The notes beneath the pieces are model-generated. The model made no database searches. It was not told the origin of the DNA and saw nothing but the letters and a program-made list of their open reading frames with translations. A program made the position numbers and the translations under genes. 22,819 bases of DNA, from assembly GCA_036524675.1 (NCBI GenBank), contig DATDBU010000083.1, positions 1 to 22,819 on the forward strand. Reading direction: 5' to 3'. Every line of letters begins with the position of its first letter. The stretch's first letter is position 1. The DNA is from DATDAW01 sp036524675 (GTDB lineage Bacteria > Verrucomicrobiota > Verrucomicrobiia > Chthoniobacterales > DASVRZ01). Below are positions 7,836 through 15,828 of this stretch, one piece after another.

Positions 7836-8987
7836 ATGACCTCGCTTTTTTACAAAAGCTTTCACCGACTCCCCGACGTTCGAGCCTATGCGCCCGGAAG
7901 GATCGAGTTCCTCGGCAATCATGTGGACTACAATGGTGGCAATGTGTTGGGTGCCGCTGTTGACCTCGGCATCGAGGTGGCATTGGCTGCCCGCGACGAC
8001 GGTGAATGTCGCCTCGTTAGCGACTCCGCAAAGGATCCGGTCGTGATTGAGCTGGATCGCATCGCTCCACTCACCGGCCCCGTGGCGTGGGCGAACTATC
8101 CGCTTGGCGTAATCAGCATCATGCGGGAGGAAGGTTTTGCCATTCGACGCGGATTTGATTTCGCGGTGACCAGCACATTGCCGGCCGGAGCCGGCATGAG
8201 CAGCAGCGCCGCGCTCGAATTGGCTACCGCATACGCCCTCGCTGCGCTTCACGGCTTCCACGTGGAGCGAAAACGAATGGTTCGACTTTGTCGGAAGGCA
8301 GAAAACGAATTCGTTGGTATGCCATGTGGAATTCTCGACCAAGGAGTCTCAGCCTTTGGCGCGCCGGATCACCTTGTGCATATCGATTGCTTAACGGAAA
8401 CGTTCAACCGGACGCCAATACCGGCCGGTTGCCATTTTTGGATGTTCAACACGAATAAAAAGCATGCACTGGTCGACTCGAGTTATTCCGAACGCCATCG
8501 GGCATGTTCGGAAGCATTTAGAATTCTAAAACGTGCAAATCCCGGCGCGAGGTGTCTCGCGCACATTTCGCCTGAAACCGTCGTCAAAATGCGGGAGGAA
8601 CTGGGCGTCGAGCGCTCGAAACGTGCCCTACATGTTACCGAAGAAAACCGCCGCGTGATACAGGCTTTACACGCCTTACGCGGTGGCCGGCTGGACATAG
8701 TCGGATCGCTCCTCACAGCCTCGCATAGGAGCTCGCAGATGCTATTCGAAAACAGTTGCGACGAGCTCGACCATCTCGTCGATCGCCTAACTGCGTTCCC
8801 CGGGGTCTATGGTGCACGACTCTCGGGCGGCGGGTTCGGTGGCGCGGTTGTGGCGTTAACCGACGAGACGTTCGGACAAGAGTCTAATTTAAAACGGATC
8901 AAATCAGAATACATCAGTCAATTCGGTATTGAACCCACCATCTTTCACACCCGCGCCGGCAAGGGAGCGGGACCTATCAATGCTTGA
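7836..8987 (+). CDS. galK: Galactokinase (GHMP kinase family)
   Basis: At 383 residues it is the usual galactokinase length. The sugar signature near the N-terminus is APGRIEFLGNHVDYNGG (Arg22, His29, Asp31); classical enzymes have GEHTDY, so Asn28 replaces the usual Glu that contacts galactose. The GHMP ATP loop is LPAGAGMSSSAALE (115-128), the presumed catalytic base is Asp168 in FVGMPCGILDQ, and the third motif is GARLSGGGFGGAVVAL (325-340). It phosphorylates alpha-D-galactose at C1 with ATP in the cytoplasm, the first committed Leloir step. A ribosome binding site AAGGA precedes the ATG, and the stop overlaps the galT start by 8 bases. Related sugar kinases such as galacturonokinase cannot be wholly excluded because of the Asn, but galT next door supports galactokinase. 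Confidence 0.88.
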   Translation: MTSLFYKSFHRLPDVRAYAPGRIEFLGNHVDYNGGNVLGAAVDLGIEVALAARDDGECRLVSDSAKDPVVIELDRIAPLTGPVAWANYPLGVISIMREEGFAIRRGFDFAVTSTLPAGAGMSSSAALELATAYALAALHGFHVERKRMVRLCRKAENEFVGMPCGILDQGVSAFGAPDHLVHIDCLTETFNRTPIPAGCHFWMFNTNKKHALVDSSYSERHRACSEAFRILKRANPGARCLAHISPETVVKMREELGVERSKRALHVTEENRRVIQALHALRGGRLDIVGSLLTASHRSSQMLFENSCDELDHLVDRLTAFPGVYGARLSGGGFGGAVVALTDETFGQESNLKRIKSEYISQFGIEPTIFHTRAGKGAGPINA

Positions 8988-10032
8988 CGCAGACTTAATC
9001 AATAGCATCGGGACATTCGATCCCGCGGAACATCCGCATCGAAGATTCAATCCGCTGAAGGGGGAGTGGGTCCTCGTATCGCCACACCGCACAAAACGCC
9101 CATGGCAGGGACAGCAAGAGACTGTCCTCGACGACAGGCCGCCCTACGATGCGAAATGCTACCTTTGCGCGGGAAACACGCGCGCCAATGGCGCGAAGAA
9201 CCCTGACTACACGAGCACCTACGTTTTCGAGAACGATTTTGCTGCGCTTCTACCCGAGAAACCGAAAGAAACTCTTGCCATGGCCGACCCGCTGTTTTGT
9301 CGGCAAACTGTTGCGGGAACGAGCAGGGTGATCTGCTTTCATCCCCGCCACGACCTAACCCTGCCCCAAATGCAAGAACACGAGATTCTGAATGTAGTGG
9401 GCGATTGGATCAATCAAACTCGCGAACTCGGCGAAAAATATGCATGGGTGCAGGTATTTGAAAACAAGGGCGCCGTTATGGGATGCTCTAATCCCCATCC
9501 ACATGGCCAGATCTGGGCGAGCGACTTTGTGCCTAACGAACCAGCGACCGAAGATGGCACGCAACGAGCATACCTAGATAGACATGGGACGGCAATGCTG
9601 GTCGACTATGCGCAACGTGAGAGCGAGCGAGGTGAACGCGTGGTGGTTTCGAACCGCCACTGGGTTGCCGTAGTGCCTTTTTGGGCGTGTTGGCCGTATG
9701 AAGTGCTTCTTCTTCCTTTCGAGCCAGTTCGCCGTCTCTGTGATTTGCATTCAGCTCAGCGTTCTGATTTGGCAGCCATTCTCAAAAATCTATTAACACG
9801 CTACGATAACCTCTTTAATACTTCGTTTCCGTATTCGATGGGTTGGCATGGCGCGCCATTCGTGAAGGGCAACCATGACCACTGGCAACTCCACGCTCAC
9901 TTTTACCCTCCTTTGCTTCGTTCTGCGACGGTGAAAAAATTTATGGTCGGCTACGAATTGTTGGCGGAGGCCCAAAGGGACATGACTCCCGAGCAGGCGG
10001 CCGCCGCATTGCGTTCCGCGAGCGCGTTTTAA
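8980..10032 (+). CDS. galT: Galactose-1-phosphate uridylyltransferase
   Basis: The enzyme exchanges UMP between UDP-glucose and galactose-1-phosphate. The start at 8980 overlaps galK by 8 bases and gives 350 residues, close to the family norm; a longer reading from 8929 adds a tail inside galK that does not look conserved. Zinc-site cysteines are at 60 and 63 (KCYLCAGN). The active site HPHGQIW carries the nucleophilic His (His173-Pro-His175). The second half has HWVAVVPFWACWPYEVLLLP and, near the end, WHGAPF and HWQLHAHFYPPLLRS, all standard for GalT. An AGGGAG stretch precedes the start. No epimerase gene follows, so UDP-galactose recycling must rely on a galE elsewhere. Confidence 0.93.
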   Translation: MLDADLINSIGTFDPAEHPHRRFNPLKGEWVLVSPHRTKRPWQGQQETVLDDRPPYDAKCYLCAGNTRANGAKNPDYTSTYVFENDFAALLPEKPKETLAMADPLFCRQTVAGTSRVICFHPRHDLTLPQMQEHEILNVVGDWINQTRELGEKYAWVQVFENKGAVMGCSNPHPHGQIWASDFVPNEPATEDGTQRAYLDRHGTAMLVDYAQRESERGERVVVSNRHWVAVVPFWACWPYEVLLLPFEPVRRLCDLHSAQRSDLAAILKNLLTRYDNLFNTSFPYSMGWHGAPFVKGNHDHWQLHAHFYPPLLRSATVKKFMVGYELLAEAQRDMTPEQAAAALRSASAF

Positions 10033-10127
10033 CCCAGCAATGGCCCTGGCGCAATGTAGTGTTAATATCGCCTGTTTCTCAAAATTGTGCAGCCAGTGTA
10101 GTAAAAACGAACCGCATCCCTAAGTAA

Positions 10128-10144
10128 CGTATCTGTTGGATACG
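10128..10144. promoter_or_regulatory. Short inverted repeat before the DUF4380 gene
   Basis: CGTATC (10128-10133) and GATACG (10139-10144) form a perfect 6-base inverted repeat with a TGTTG centre, in the 173-base gap between galT and the next gene. It could be an operator or a weak hairpin. There is no T-run, so a terminator is unlikely. Confidence 0.25.
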
Positions 10145-10205
10145 CAAAGCCGACAGTATCGGTGGCTCTCGTCGGGAGCGCCATTTTATACCCTTCACAA
10201 CATTT

Positions 10206-11141
10206 ATGCCTTCCGAAAAAATTAGTTACGGTGGTTGGACCCGCAATCTGCGTCTTTTCAACGAATCTGTCGAAGTCGTCGTCACACTCGAAGTTGGCCC
10301 GCGAATCCTCAGTTACCGCCCCGTCACCGCGAGCGATGACGGAGTAAATGTTCTCAAGAATTACCCCGAACAACTCGGGGGAGCCGCAGAGGCGGAGTGG
10401 AAAATCCGCGGTGGGCATCGCTTGTGGGTGGCGCCCGAGCACCCAGTGCTTTCCTATACGCGGGACAATGTGCCGTTTTCCTACGAGCTGCTGGGCGATC
10501 AAGGCATTTGTGCGACTAACCCGGGCATTGAACCTTGGTATCTCAAAAAAGAAACAACGATTCAACTGGCGCCGGCGGGCAGTGGTGTGACAATTGAGCA
10601 CACGATCATCAACGAAAGCGACGACACATGGGAAGTAGCACCCTGGGCGTTGACGGTGATGGCCCCGGGCGGCGTTTCCATTTTGCCACAACCGCCCTTG
10701 GGCGAACATCCGCGGGATCTTTTGCCAAACCGTGTCATCGTCGCCTGGCCCTATTCCGATTTGTCCGATTCGAGGTTACACGTCGGCCGACATGTTCTCA
10801 CGCTTGAACAGCGCGCGGGATGCGTGCCGTTCAAGATCGGGCTCGCGCATCAAGGCGGCTACGTGGCGTATCTCCTTGGAAATCAGCTGTTCGTAAAGAC
10901 AGTCCCGTATTGCGCTGGAATGAGATACGCGGATTTTGGCTGCAATTACGAAAGCTTTACGAATGACGAAATGATTGAGATCGAGACGCTCGGGCCGCTG
11001 ACGGAACTGCCTCCGGGCGCGTCGGTATCGCACACAGAAGAATGGCGGCTCTTCGGCGACGTGAGTCCGCCTCTCAAGAGGGATACTCCGGAGTTCGTGG
11101 AATGGCTCGCCTCACTGTTGCGTCAAACGGGTCTAGCCTGA
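10206..11141 (+). CDS. DUF4380 domain protein, probable carbohydrate-binding/mutarotase-like fold
   Basis: At 311 residues it opens with a strand-rich segment ending VVTLEVGPRILSY (25-37) and carries GGHRLWVAPEHP (69-80), the pattern I associate with DUF4380 proteins, which are common in Verrucomicrobiota and Planctomycetota. The core is rich in beta strands (TIQLAPAGSGVTIEHTI, AYLLGNQLFVKTVPY), consistent with a supersandwich of the galactose-mutarotase type. No signal peptide is visible, so a cytoplasmic location is likely. The family has no established reaction that I know of. Following galK and galT by 173 bases on the same strand, it may act as an aldose 1-epimerase supplying alpha-galactose to galactokinase; this is inference. 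Confidence 0.7.
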   Translation: MPSEKISYGGWTRNLRLFNESVEVVVTLEVGPRILSYRPVTASDDGVNVLKNYPEQLGGAAEAEWKIRGGHRLWVAPEHPVLSYTRDNVPFSYELLGDQGICATNPGIEPWYLKKETTIQLAPAGSGVTIEHTIINESDDTWEVAPWALTVMAPGGVSILPQPPLGEHPRDLLPNRVIVAWPYSDLSDSRLHVGRHVLTLEQRAGCVPFKIGLAHQGGYVAYLLGNQLFVKTVPYCAGMRYADFGCNYESFTNDEMIEIETLGPLTELPPGASVSHTEEWRLFGDVSPPLKRDTPEFVEWLASLLRQTGLA

Positions 11142-11171
11142 AGGCACTATCACCGCCAACGCTGTTGAGGG

Positions 11172-11420
11172 CAAGACGCGCTCCGCATCGCCCATGGCTT
11201 TAGCGAGAAGGATGGCGTCGGCGTCAAGGGCCTTGCAATTCGGAAATCAATCTTCGCACCGGACAAGTTTGACGGCTGCCTTTTGTGGAAGGCGTTTCCT
11301 ACTGATCTCGTTCGCCCTGGAAGTTGGATCATCTCGGTGCGCTTCATGCTGACGCGTCCGGCCAACGTGACAGTTCGCGATCTGGTGATCCTACCAAGCA
11401 GCGTAGACATCCAGGCTATG
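11172..11420 (+). pseudogene. Possible fragment(s) of an SDR or related oxidoreductase
   Basis: This stretch fills the 318-base gap between the DUF4380 gene and the next SDR. The frame is open and its distal part reads VRFMLTRPANVTVRDLVILP, which resembles the C-terminal tail of YdfG-like short-chain dehydrogenases. The proximal part (HGFSEKDGVGVKGLAIR, then WKAFPTDLVRPGSW) looks protein-like but I do not recognise it, so two fragments may be fused here. There is no start codon in context and no conserved active site, so it is most likely a relic. Confidence 0.4.
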
Positions 11421-11459
11421 CCCTCCTCCGAAACATCCAACAATAAGACGAGACTCATC

Positions 11460-12223
11460 ATGATATTCGACAAGTTCAAACTCCAATCCAAGGTTGCATT
11501 GGTAACCGGTGGTACTCGAGGGATTGGCCTGGCCATAGCCAAAGCGCTGGGTGAGGCCGGTGCGCATGTCATCATCAGTGGGCGTACGTTGAGCGGCACG
11601 GCTGAAGCGGAGCTGGCCCAAGCGAATGTCTCGTACGAGTTTATCCCTGCTGAACTTGCCGTACAGGATGCCGCTGCGCAGCTTGTGACGGCAGCCGCAG
11701 AGCGACGTGGCAGGCTTGACATCCTCGTCAACAATGCCGGCGTGGCGAGTCACGGAAACAGCAGCGATTATCCGGACGAAGCGTGGCGCCGAGTCATGGA
11801 TCTGAACGTCGATGCAGTATTCCGGTGCTGTCGCGCAGCATTGGTCCCGATGCGCAAGCAGGGGTCGGGGGTGATCTTGAATGTCGGTTCCATGTCTGGT
11901 ATCGCATCCAATATTCCCCAGCACCAAGTTGCCTATAACAGCTCGAAGGCGGCCGTCCACATGATGACCAAGAGCCTGGCGAGCGAACTGGCTGCCGAAG
12001 GCATTCGGGTCAATGCGGTCGCACCGGGATATATCGAAACTGATCTTTCCCGAGGTGGGATTGAGAATCCTGAATGGTTTCCGATTTGGCAGAGCATGAC
12101 CCTCTCGGCCGCGTCGGGCAGCCGGAAGAAGTGGCCGCTGCGGCGCTTTTCCTGTGCTCTGACGCGTCGAGCTATGTGACTGGCGAAGTTCTTGTGATTG
12201 ATGGGGGTTACACGACCCGCTGA
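11460..12223 (+). pseudogene. Short-chain dehydrogenase/reductase with a one-base C-terminal frameshift
   Basis: The reading from 11460 has every hallmark of a classical SDR: TGGTRGIG cofactor loop (16-23), NNAG (91-94), Ser144/Ser146, and Tyr159-x3-Lys163 in AYNSSKAAVHMM. Around 12099-12104 the frame is lost: ATGACCCTCTCGG should read with one more C (ATG ACC CCT CTC GG). Restoring it gives GQPEEVAAAALFLCSDASSY, then VTGEVLVIDGGYTTR and a stop at 12221-12223, for 254 residues, exactly the family length. As written, the frame runs on to a stop at 12179 with a wrong tail that lacks the C-terminal strand. Its closest resemblance in memory is to sugar-alcohol or gluconate-type dehydrogenases of rhizobia. 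It may be a live gene with a sequencing error. Confidence 0.8.
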
Positions 12224-12302
12224 GTGTCCGTAGGGACATATGGGATGACACAGGAAGCGGCGGTTTGTTCCGCCGCCCATCGCCTTATGAGGCGCATGAG
12301 CA

Positions 12303-12466
12303 ATGTTTGCGTTCACCGCAGACGGCCTTGGTCCTGAAGTTCTGGCCAAAGCCACCCAGGATTTGGTTGCTGCCGCAAATGCAACGCCAGGGCTTGTGCG
12401 TGCGTATTCCCCCTATTCAGCCACTACTCCTCAAATCAAGGTACCCCTCGAGCAACTTGCCGTATA
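12303..12466 (+). pseudogene. Fragment of an RND (AcrB-type) efflux transporter
   Basis: The frame reads FTADGLGPEVLAKATQDLVA, then ANATPGLVRAYSPYSATTPQ. This matches the periplasmic porter region of RND pumps, where a glycine-containing turn, a helix of the type LxxAtxxLxxaa and a P-L-x-x-V-x(5-7)-TPQ-x-x-hydrophobic-D strand follow each other. It stops at 12464-12466, about 50 residues out of more than a thousand. The coding trace overlaps the end of an opposing MFS fragment, so a recombination junction lies at roughly 12435-12466. Confidence 0.55.
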
Positions 12467-12741
12467 GCGGCCCCAGCAAGGCGGTGACGGCGAAAGTCAG
12501 GAAATTGATAGCCCCGGTGGCGCTGCCGTTTACTTCATCCGGATTCGCTTCTTTGATCACTGTGTAAGGAATCATCGCCGCGCCGGACGCAATGCCTAAC
12601 AACAGGCTGACGGCGTAAGGCGGGATGGCATTCACCGGACCAAATCCAAACCATGCGACGCAGGCGAGCATCACCAGAGCGCCGCAGATCAGAACAGGTT
12701 CCTGTGACCGATCAGATCGCTCAGCCACCCGAGGAGCTGAT
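12417..12741 (-). pseudogene. C-terminal fragment of an MFS transporter, frameshifted
   Basis: On the minus strand, reading from 12741, one finds NQLLGWLSDLIGHRNLF, a motif-A-like loop of the major facilitator family, then after a one-base shift LICGALVMLACVAWFGFG, LLGIASGAAMIPYTVIKEA, GSATGAINFLTFAVTALLGP and YGKLLE. These are the last membrane helices of a 12-helix transporter; the first eight or so are missing. The frameshift is a single missing base in the CTGTTCTGATC region near 12690. It starts immediately after the stop of the SnoaL-like gene, so a junction lies at about 12741. Confidence 0.7.
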
Positions 12742-13155
12742 TTAGGTTTGCCTGAGTTCTGCCAGCATACTCGGCAACGAGTTGATCCCCCAATGTTCCG
12801 CATATTGTCCGTTGCGGACACGAACGATATCGACAACGTCGATGGACACGGCTTTACTGGTCGGTGCGATCCCGAACAACGATCCAGTATGGACGCCAGT
12901 AATCGTTTTGCGAGTCGTCACCTTGTCGCCTTCCGACACCTGATCGTGGATTGCCACCTTCAGGTTGGAGAGAGCCGGACGGAGCACATTTTGGAAAGTG
13001 TTCCACATGCTCTCTGGACCATTTGGCGTTCCAGGCGGAGCGGATCGATTGACGAAGTCGGAGGCCATTAGCGAAATAAACGCCTCGGCGCTGCCCTCTT
13101 GGATGACCTCGATGTTGAAGCGGCGTACCACTTCCTTGTTCGCTTCTGCAGACAT
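12742..13155 (-). CDS. SnoaL-like ester cyclase / NTF2-fold protein
   Basis: The protein has 137 residues, which is the normal size for a single SnoaL-like domain. It starts MSAEANKEVVRRFNIEVIQE, with the usual N-terminal helix, and contains DFVNRSAPPG, DQVSEGDKVTTRKTITGVHTG and VSIDVVDIVRVRNGQYAEHW, the standard strand order of this cone-shaped alpha+beta barrel; the last segment is highly conserved. Such proteins act on small hydrophobic molecules but many are uncharacterised. A ribosome binding site (AAGGAAA) lies a few bases before the ATG. It seems intact although both flanks are eroded. Confidence 0.82.
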   Translation of the reverse strand: MSAEANKEVVRRFNIEVIQEGSAEAFISLMASDFVNRSAPPGTPNGPESMWNTFQNVLRPALSNLKVAIHDQVSEGDKVTTRKTITGVHTGSLFGIAPTSKAVSIDVVDIVRVRNGQYAEHWGINSLPSMLAELRQT

Positions 13156-13423
13156 AATTTTCCTTTCCAGAAAATGCCACCCGCTGGGAATGCTACGCAG
13201 GCTGACGCTGTTCCAAAGTTTGGGGCTGATTTTAGTCTCCGGTGGTTAGAAGCTCCTGGGTTAGTTTGTTTTCTTCTGCTGTTATTGTTAGCCTTTTGGC
13301 GTGCCTGGCGAACGCGGCCGGAGCGTGGCATCCAGCATTCAGACGTTTTGGTGGAGTCCCGCTGAACGGCCAGCTGAATCATCCGATCGTTTGAAGAGGC
13401 CAGGACGCGTTCGCGCCAGTGTT

Positions 13424-14536
13424 TCACCCCCGGACTAAAGTTTGGACAGTTTGGATTGCGACTTCGCGTTCTGGCCAAATATAGCGGAAGACGAACGAGG
13501 TCATGAGAATGCCGAGAATGATCCCGACGAGACGGTCGCGGATCGTGTCGAAATCGGTGGCCGGTGCGAAGCCCTGGAAAATACACATGAAAAAGGCGAA
13601 AGCGATTTGCAAGCCGGCGTAGGAAATCCGTTCGCTGCCCGCGGCGACCCAGCCGGCGAACGCCGATACCGCGCCTGTAAGCAGGACGAGCAAGGCGATG
13701 CTCTCCATGTGCGGCACGAGATACAGGATCGCCAGAAAGCCGAGCGAACCGCCGGTCAGGCAGCCGATGAGACGCAGCCAGCCTTTACGCAGAGTCGCTC
13801 CCGTGCTTTCGAGCGCAATGAAGCAGCAGGTGATGAATGCCGTGTGAATACCCGGCCAATCGACGCCGGTGTAGAGGATGTAACAGGTCATCGCGGCGAG
13901 CGTGACTTTGAGCGCAAAACGGACGTGAGCTGGATTTGTGAAGGCGTCCGCTTTAAACAGCGTTTTTTTCGCCTCCGCCCGGGCCGGTGCTTTCGCCACC
14001 GGCGCCGCGATGTGGCTGATCACGACGGTGAGGGCGATGGGATAGACCACAATGACCCAGAGCCAAAGCAGAGCGCGCACGAGAGACTCGGCATCGGGAA
14101 CCGTTTCCGCAACGCTCTGCGTCATCGCGACGACAAAGCCGATGGCAAAGCCCAGCGGGCCGATGACGAAGGCGCGCGACAAATACATCCCCACAAAAAC
14201 CATCGTCGCCATGACGGGGATGCGCAGTTGCGGGTAGTCGAACGTGTATTGGTAGAGAAACAGGCTGGCCGCGATGCCGACAGTCGCGCCCAGCATCAAG
14301 AGTATCCCCGCAAGTGTCGTGAGCGCACGATTGGCCTTGGTAACGAAGAAAACCATGTAGGCGGAAAGCGGCGCTTCGGGAACCTGCAACGCCATCGAAA
14401 TAATGGTGACGAGGACCACTCCCGCCACCAGCCGGAGGGTCGTGGCGTCGCGCCCGGGAAAAGGAGCCAGTTCGCGCCGGAGCCAGGACAGCCAGTTTGT
14501 CCGGGACTCCGAGGCGAGAGTTTCCGCGGCGTTCAT
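13424..14536 (-). CDS. FUSC-family inner-membrane efflux permease (MdtO/AaeB-like), compact form
   Basis: The protein has 370 residues with two blocks of hydrophobic helices: one at about 35-190 (including LVAGVVLVTIISMALQ and PLGFAIGFVVAMTQSVAE) and one at about 205-355 (VRFALKVTLAAMTCYILYTG, GLQIAFAFFMCIFQGFAP, VGIILGILMTSFVFRYIWP). This two-fold arrangement is that of FUSC/aromatic-acid exporters. E. coli MdtO and AaeB are about 650-680 residues; here the cytoplasmic region between the halves is short and the domain after the last helix is missing. The start codon overlaps the stop of the adaptor gene as ATGA. With adaptor and outer membrane factor it would export organic acids or toxic aromatics. 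The 3' end at 13424-13440 borders a gene-poor stretch, so the C-terminus may be truncated. Confidence 0.85.
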   Translation of the reverse strand: MNAAETLASESRTNWLSWLRRELAPFPGRDATTLRLVAGVVLVTIISMALQVPEAPLSAYMVFFVTKANRALTTLAGILLMLGATVGIAASLFLYQYTFDYPQLRIPVMATMVFVGMYLSRAFVIGPLGFAIGFVVAMTQSVAETVPDAESLVRALLWLWVIVVYPIALTVVISHIAAPVAKAPARAEAKKTLFKADAFTNPAHVRFALKVTLAAMTCYILYTGVDWPGIHTAFITCCFIALESTGATLRKGWLRLIGCLTGGSLGFLAILYLVPHMESIALLVLLTGAVSAFAGWVAAGSERISYAGLQIAFAFFMCIFQGFAPATDFDTIRDRLVGIILGILMTSFVFRYIWPEREVAIQTVQTLVRG

Positions 14537-15579
14537 GGTTTGACGATGGCCGCTGCGGATGCTCCCATGCGGAACATCTCGGGATCGGGATTTTCGATTT
14601 CGATACGCACCGGGAAACGCTGCGCGACATGCACCCAGTTCAATTCCCGTTTGATGAACGGAACCCGGCCCGGCAGTTCGAGTTCACCCTCTGGATTAAC
14701 CGCCCAGCCGATGCCCTGCACTTTTCCTGCAAAATGGCGGCCAGGCGCGGAAAGCAGATACACATCCGCCGCGGCGCTCGGCGAAAAATGCCGGATCTGT
14801 CCTTCGCGGAAATTGGCCATCACATACCATTTGCGCGTGTCCAGCAGGGAAAACACGGGCACGCCGGGGCTGGCATAAGCGCCTTCGGAGAGATTCAGAC
14901 TGATGACCCGTCCGGGAAATGACGCAGTGACTTTGCAATACGAAAGATCGAGGGTGGCCTGATCCACGGCAGCCACAGCGCCGGGACGTTGCGCCTGCAG
15001 CACCGCCAAGCCGCTCAGGGCAGCCTTGGCCTGATTCAAACGTTGTTCCTCGGCGGCGAGCGATGCTGCGGCGACTGCCACGGCCGTTTGCGCCTTGTCC
15101 ACGTCGTCGGCTTTTGTAAAGCCCTTGGGCAGAAGCGGTTGTAGGCGGCGCAAGGTGTCGCCGGCCTGTTTGTATTGGGCGCTGGCCGCCTCCACACCGG
15201 CCTCGGCGGCTTTCACCTGGAATCGCAGTTGCTCATCCTGCGCCCGGCCCACTTCGATCTGCTGGTCGAGAGTCGCGAGGGCCGCTTTCGCTTTTTCGAG
15301 CATGAGCTGGTAATCCTCGGGATCGATCTCGAAAAGGACATCGCCGGCTTTCACGAGCTGGTTGTCCTGCACGTTCAGGCGAATGATCTGGCCTCGCACG
15401 CGCGGCGCGATGCCCACGACGTTGGCCCGCACGGTCGCATCATCCGTGCGCGGGTGACGCTCGGTGAGATTCCAGACGAGAAGAATCAGGACGATGGCCC
15501 CCAAAACCGCGACGATGCTGAGGATTCGGCCCACGATTTTTCGCCATTCGCCAGAGGTTGGGACTGTCGGATCGCTCAT
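14533..15579 (-). CDS. HlyD-family periplasmic adaptor (MdtN/EmrA/AaeA-like)
   Basis: At 348 residues, it has one membrane anchor at about 16-36 followed by TDDATVRANVVGIAPRVRG (45-63), the standard opening of EmrA/AaeA-type adaptors. The lipoyl half-motif is DNQLVKAGDVLFEIDP (72-87), then an Ala/Gln/Lys-rich coiled-coil hairpin (about 90-205), and the second lipoyl half SFPGRVISLNLSEGAYASPG. A beta-barrel segment (YVMANFREGQIRHFSPSAA) and the membrane-proximal end follow. It bridges the FUSC permease and the outer membrane factor in one export complex. It lies 12 bases after the YtcA-like gene and overlaps the permease gene by four bases. Confidence 0.9.
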   Translation of the reverse strand: MSDPTVPTSGEWRKIVGRILSIVAVLGAIVLILLVWNLTERHPRTDDATVRANVVGIAPRVRGQIIRLNVQDNQLVKAGDVLFEIDPEDYQLMLEKAKAALATLDQQIEVGRAQDEQLRFQVKAAEAGVEAASAQYKQAGDTLRRLQPLLPKGFTKADDVDKAQTAVAVAAASLAAEEQRLNQAKAALSGLAVLQAQRPGAVAAVDQATLDLSYCKVTASFPGRVISLNLSEGAYASPGVPVFSLLDTRKWYVMANFREGQIRHFSPSAAADVYLLSAPGRHFAGKVQGIGWAVNPEGELELPGRVPFIKRELNWVHVAQRFPVRIEIENPDPEMFRMGASAAAIVKP

Positions 15580-15591
15580 AAAGTCGGATTT

Positions 15592-15828
15592 TCAGTTTTT
15601 GAAACAGATCAGCCAGGTGATCAGGGTGAACAGGATCAGCAAACCGAGGTAAACGAGCGGCGCGGGACGCAGGTGGGCGTGGAGTCGGAAGCCCATGAAC
15701 AACTGCCGCGTGATCAAAGTCACGGCGAGGCCGATCACAATGCACACCATCCAGGCGGGGAAATAGGAGCCGAGCACGTCGAGTGTCGGCGAAGCAGCCA
15801 GCATCAAGGAAGGAAGAAAATGCGTCAT
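15592..15828 (-). CDS. YtcA-like small membrane protein of the efflux operon
   Basis: This is a 78-residue protein with two predicted membrane helices, one around WMVCIVIGLAVTLITRQL and one around LVYLGLLILFTLITWLICF. The segment LDVLGSYFPAWM is the hallmark that I associate with the YtcA family, encoded in E. coli next to mdtN-mdtO-mdtP. Its role is unknown; similar tiny proteins (AaeX) accompany other FUSC pumps. The ATG overlaps the stop of the outer membrane factor gene as ATGA at 15825-15828, and the adaptor gene follows 12 bases after its stop, so it is clearly part of the operon. Confidence 0.78.
   Translation of the reverse strand: MTHFLPSLMLAASPTLDVLGSYFPAWMVCIVIGLAVTLITRQLFMGFRLHAHLRPAPLVYLGLLILFTLITWLICFKN

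Noticed and set aside
10062..10709. Minus-strand frame of 215 codons at the start of the DUF4380 gene
   Set aside because: It is antisense to conserved DUF4380 motifs and has no recognisable domain or ribosome binding site.
11391..12251. Minus-strand frame of 286 codons across the SDR
   Set aside because: It is antisense to a clear SDR with TGxxxGIG, NNAG and YxxxK motifs.
13099..13365. Plus-strand frame with a Leu-rich hydrophobic stretch (FLLLLLLAFW)
   Set aside because: It starts inside the SnoaL-like gene on the opposite strand, has no ribosome binding site, and the hydrophobic run comes from a short T-rich intergenic stretch. The 268-base gap at 13156-13423 holds no gene I can support.
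13442..14878. Very long plus-strand open frame (478 codons) opposite the FUSC and HlyD genes
   Set aside because: It is rich in Arg, Glu, Asp, Gly and His with no domain pattern, and it is fully antisense to two well-supported, translationally coupled membrane/efflux genes. It is a codon-bias shadow.
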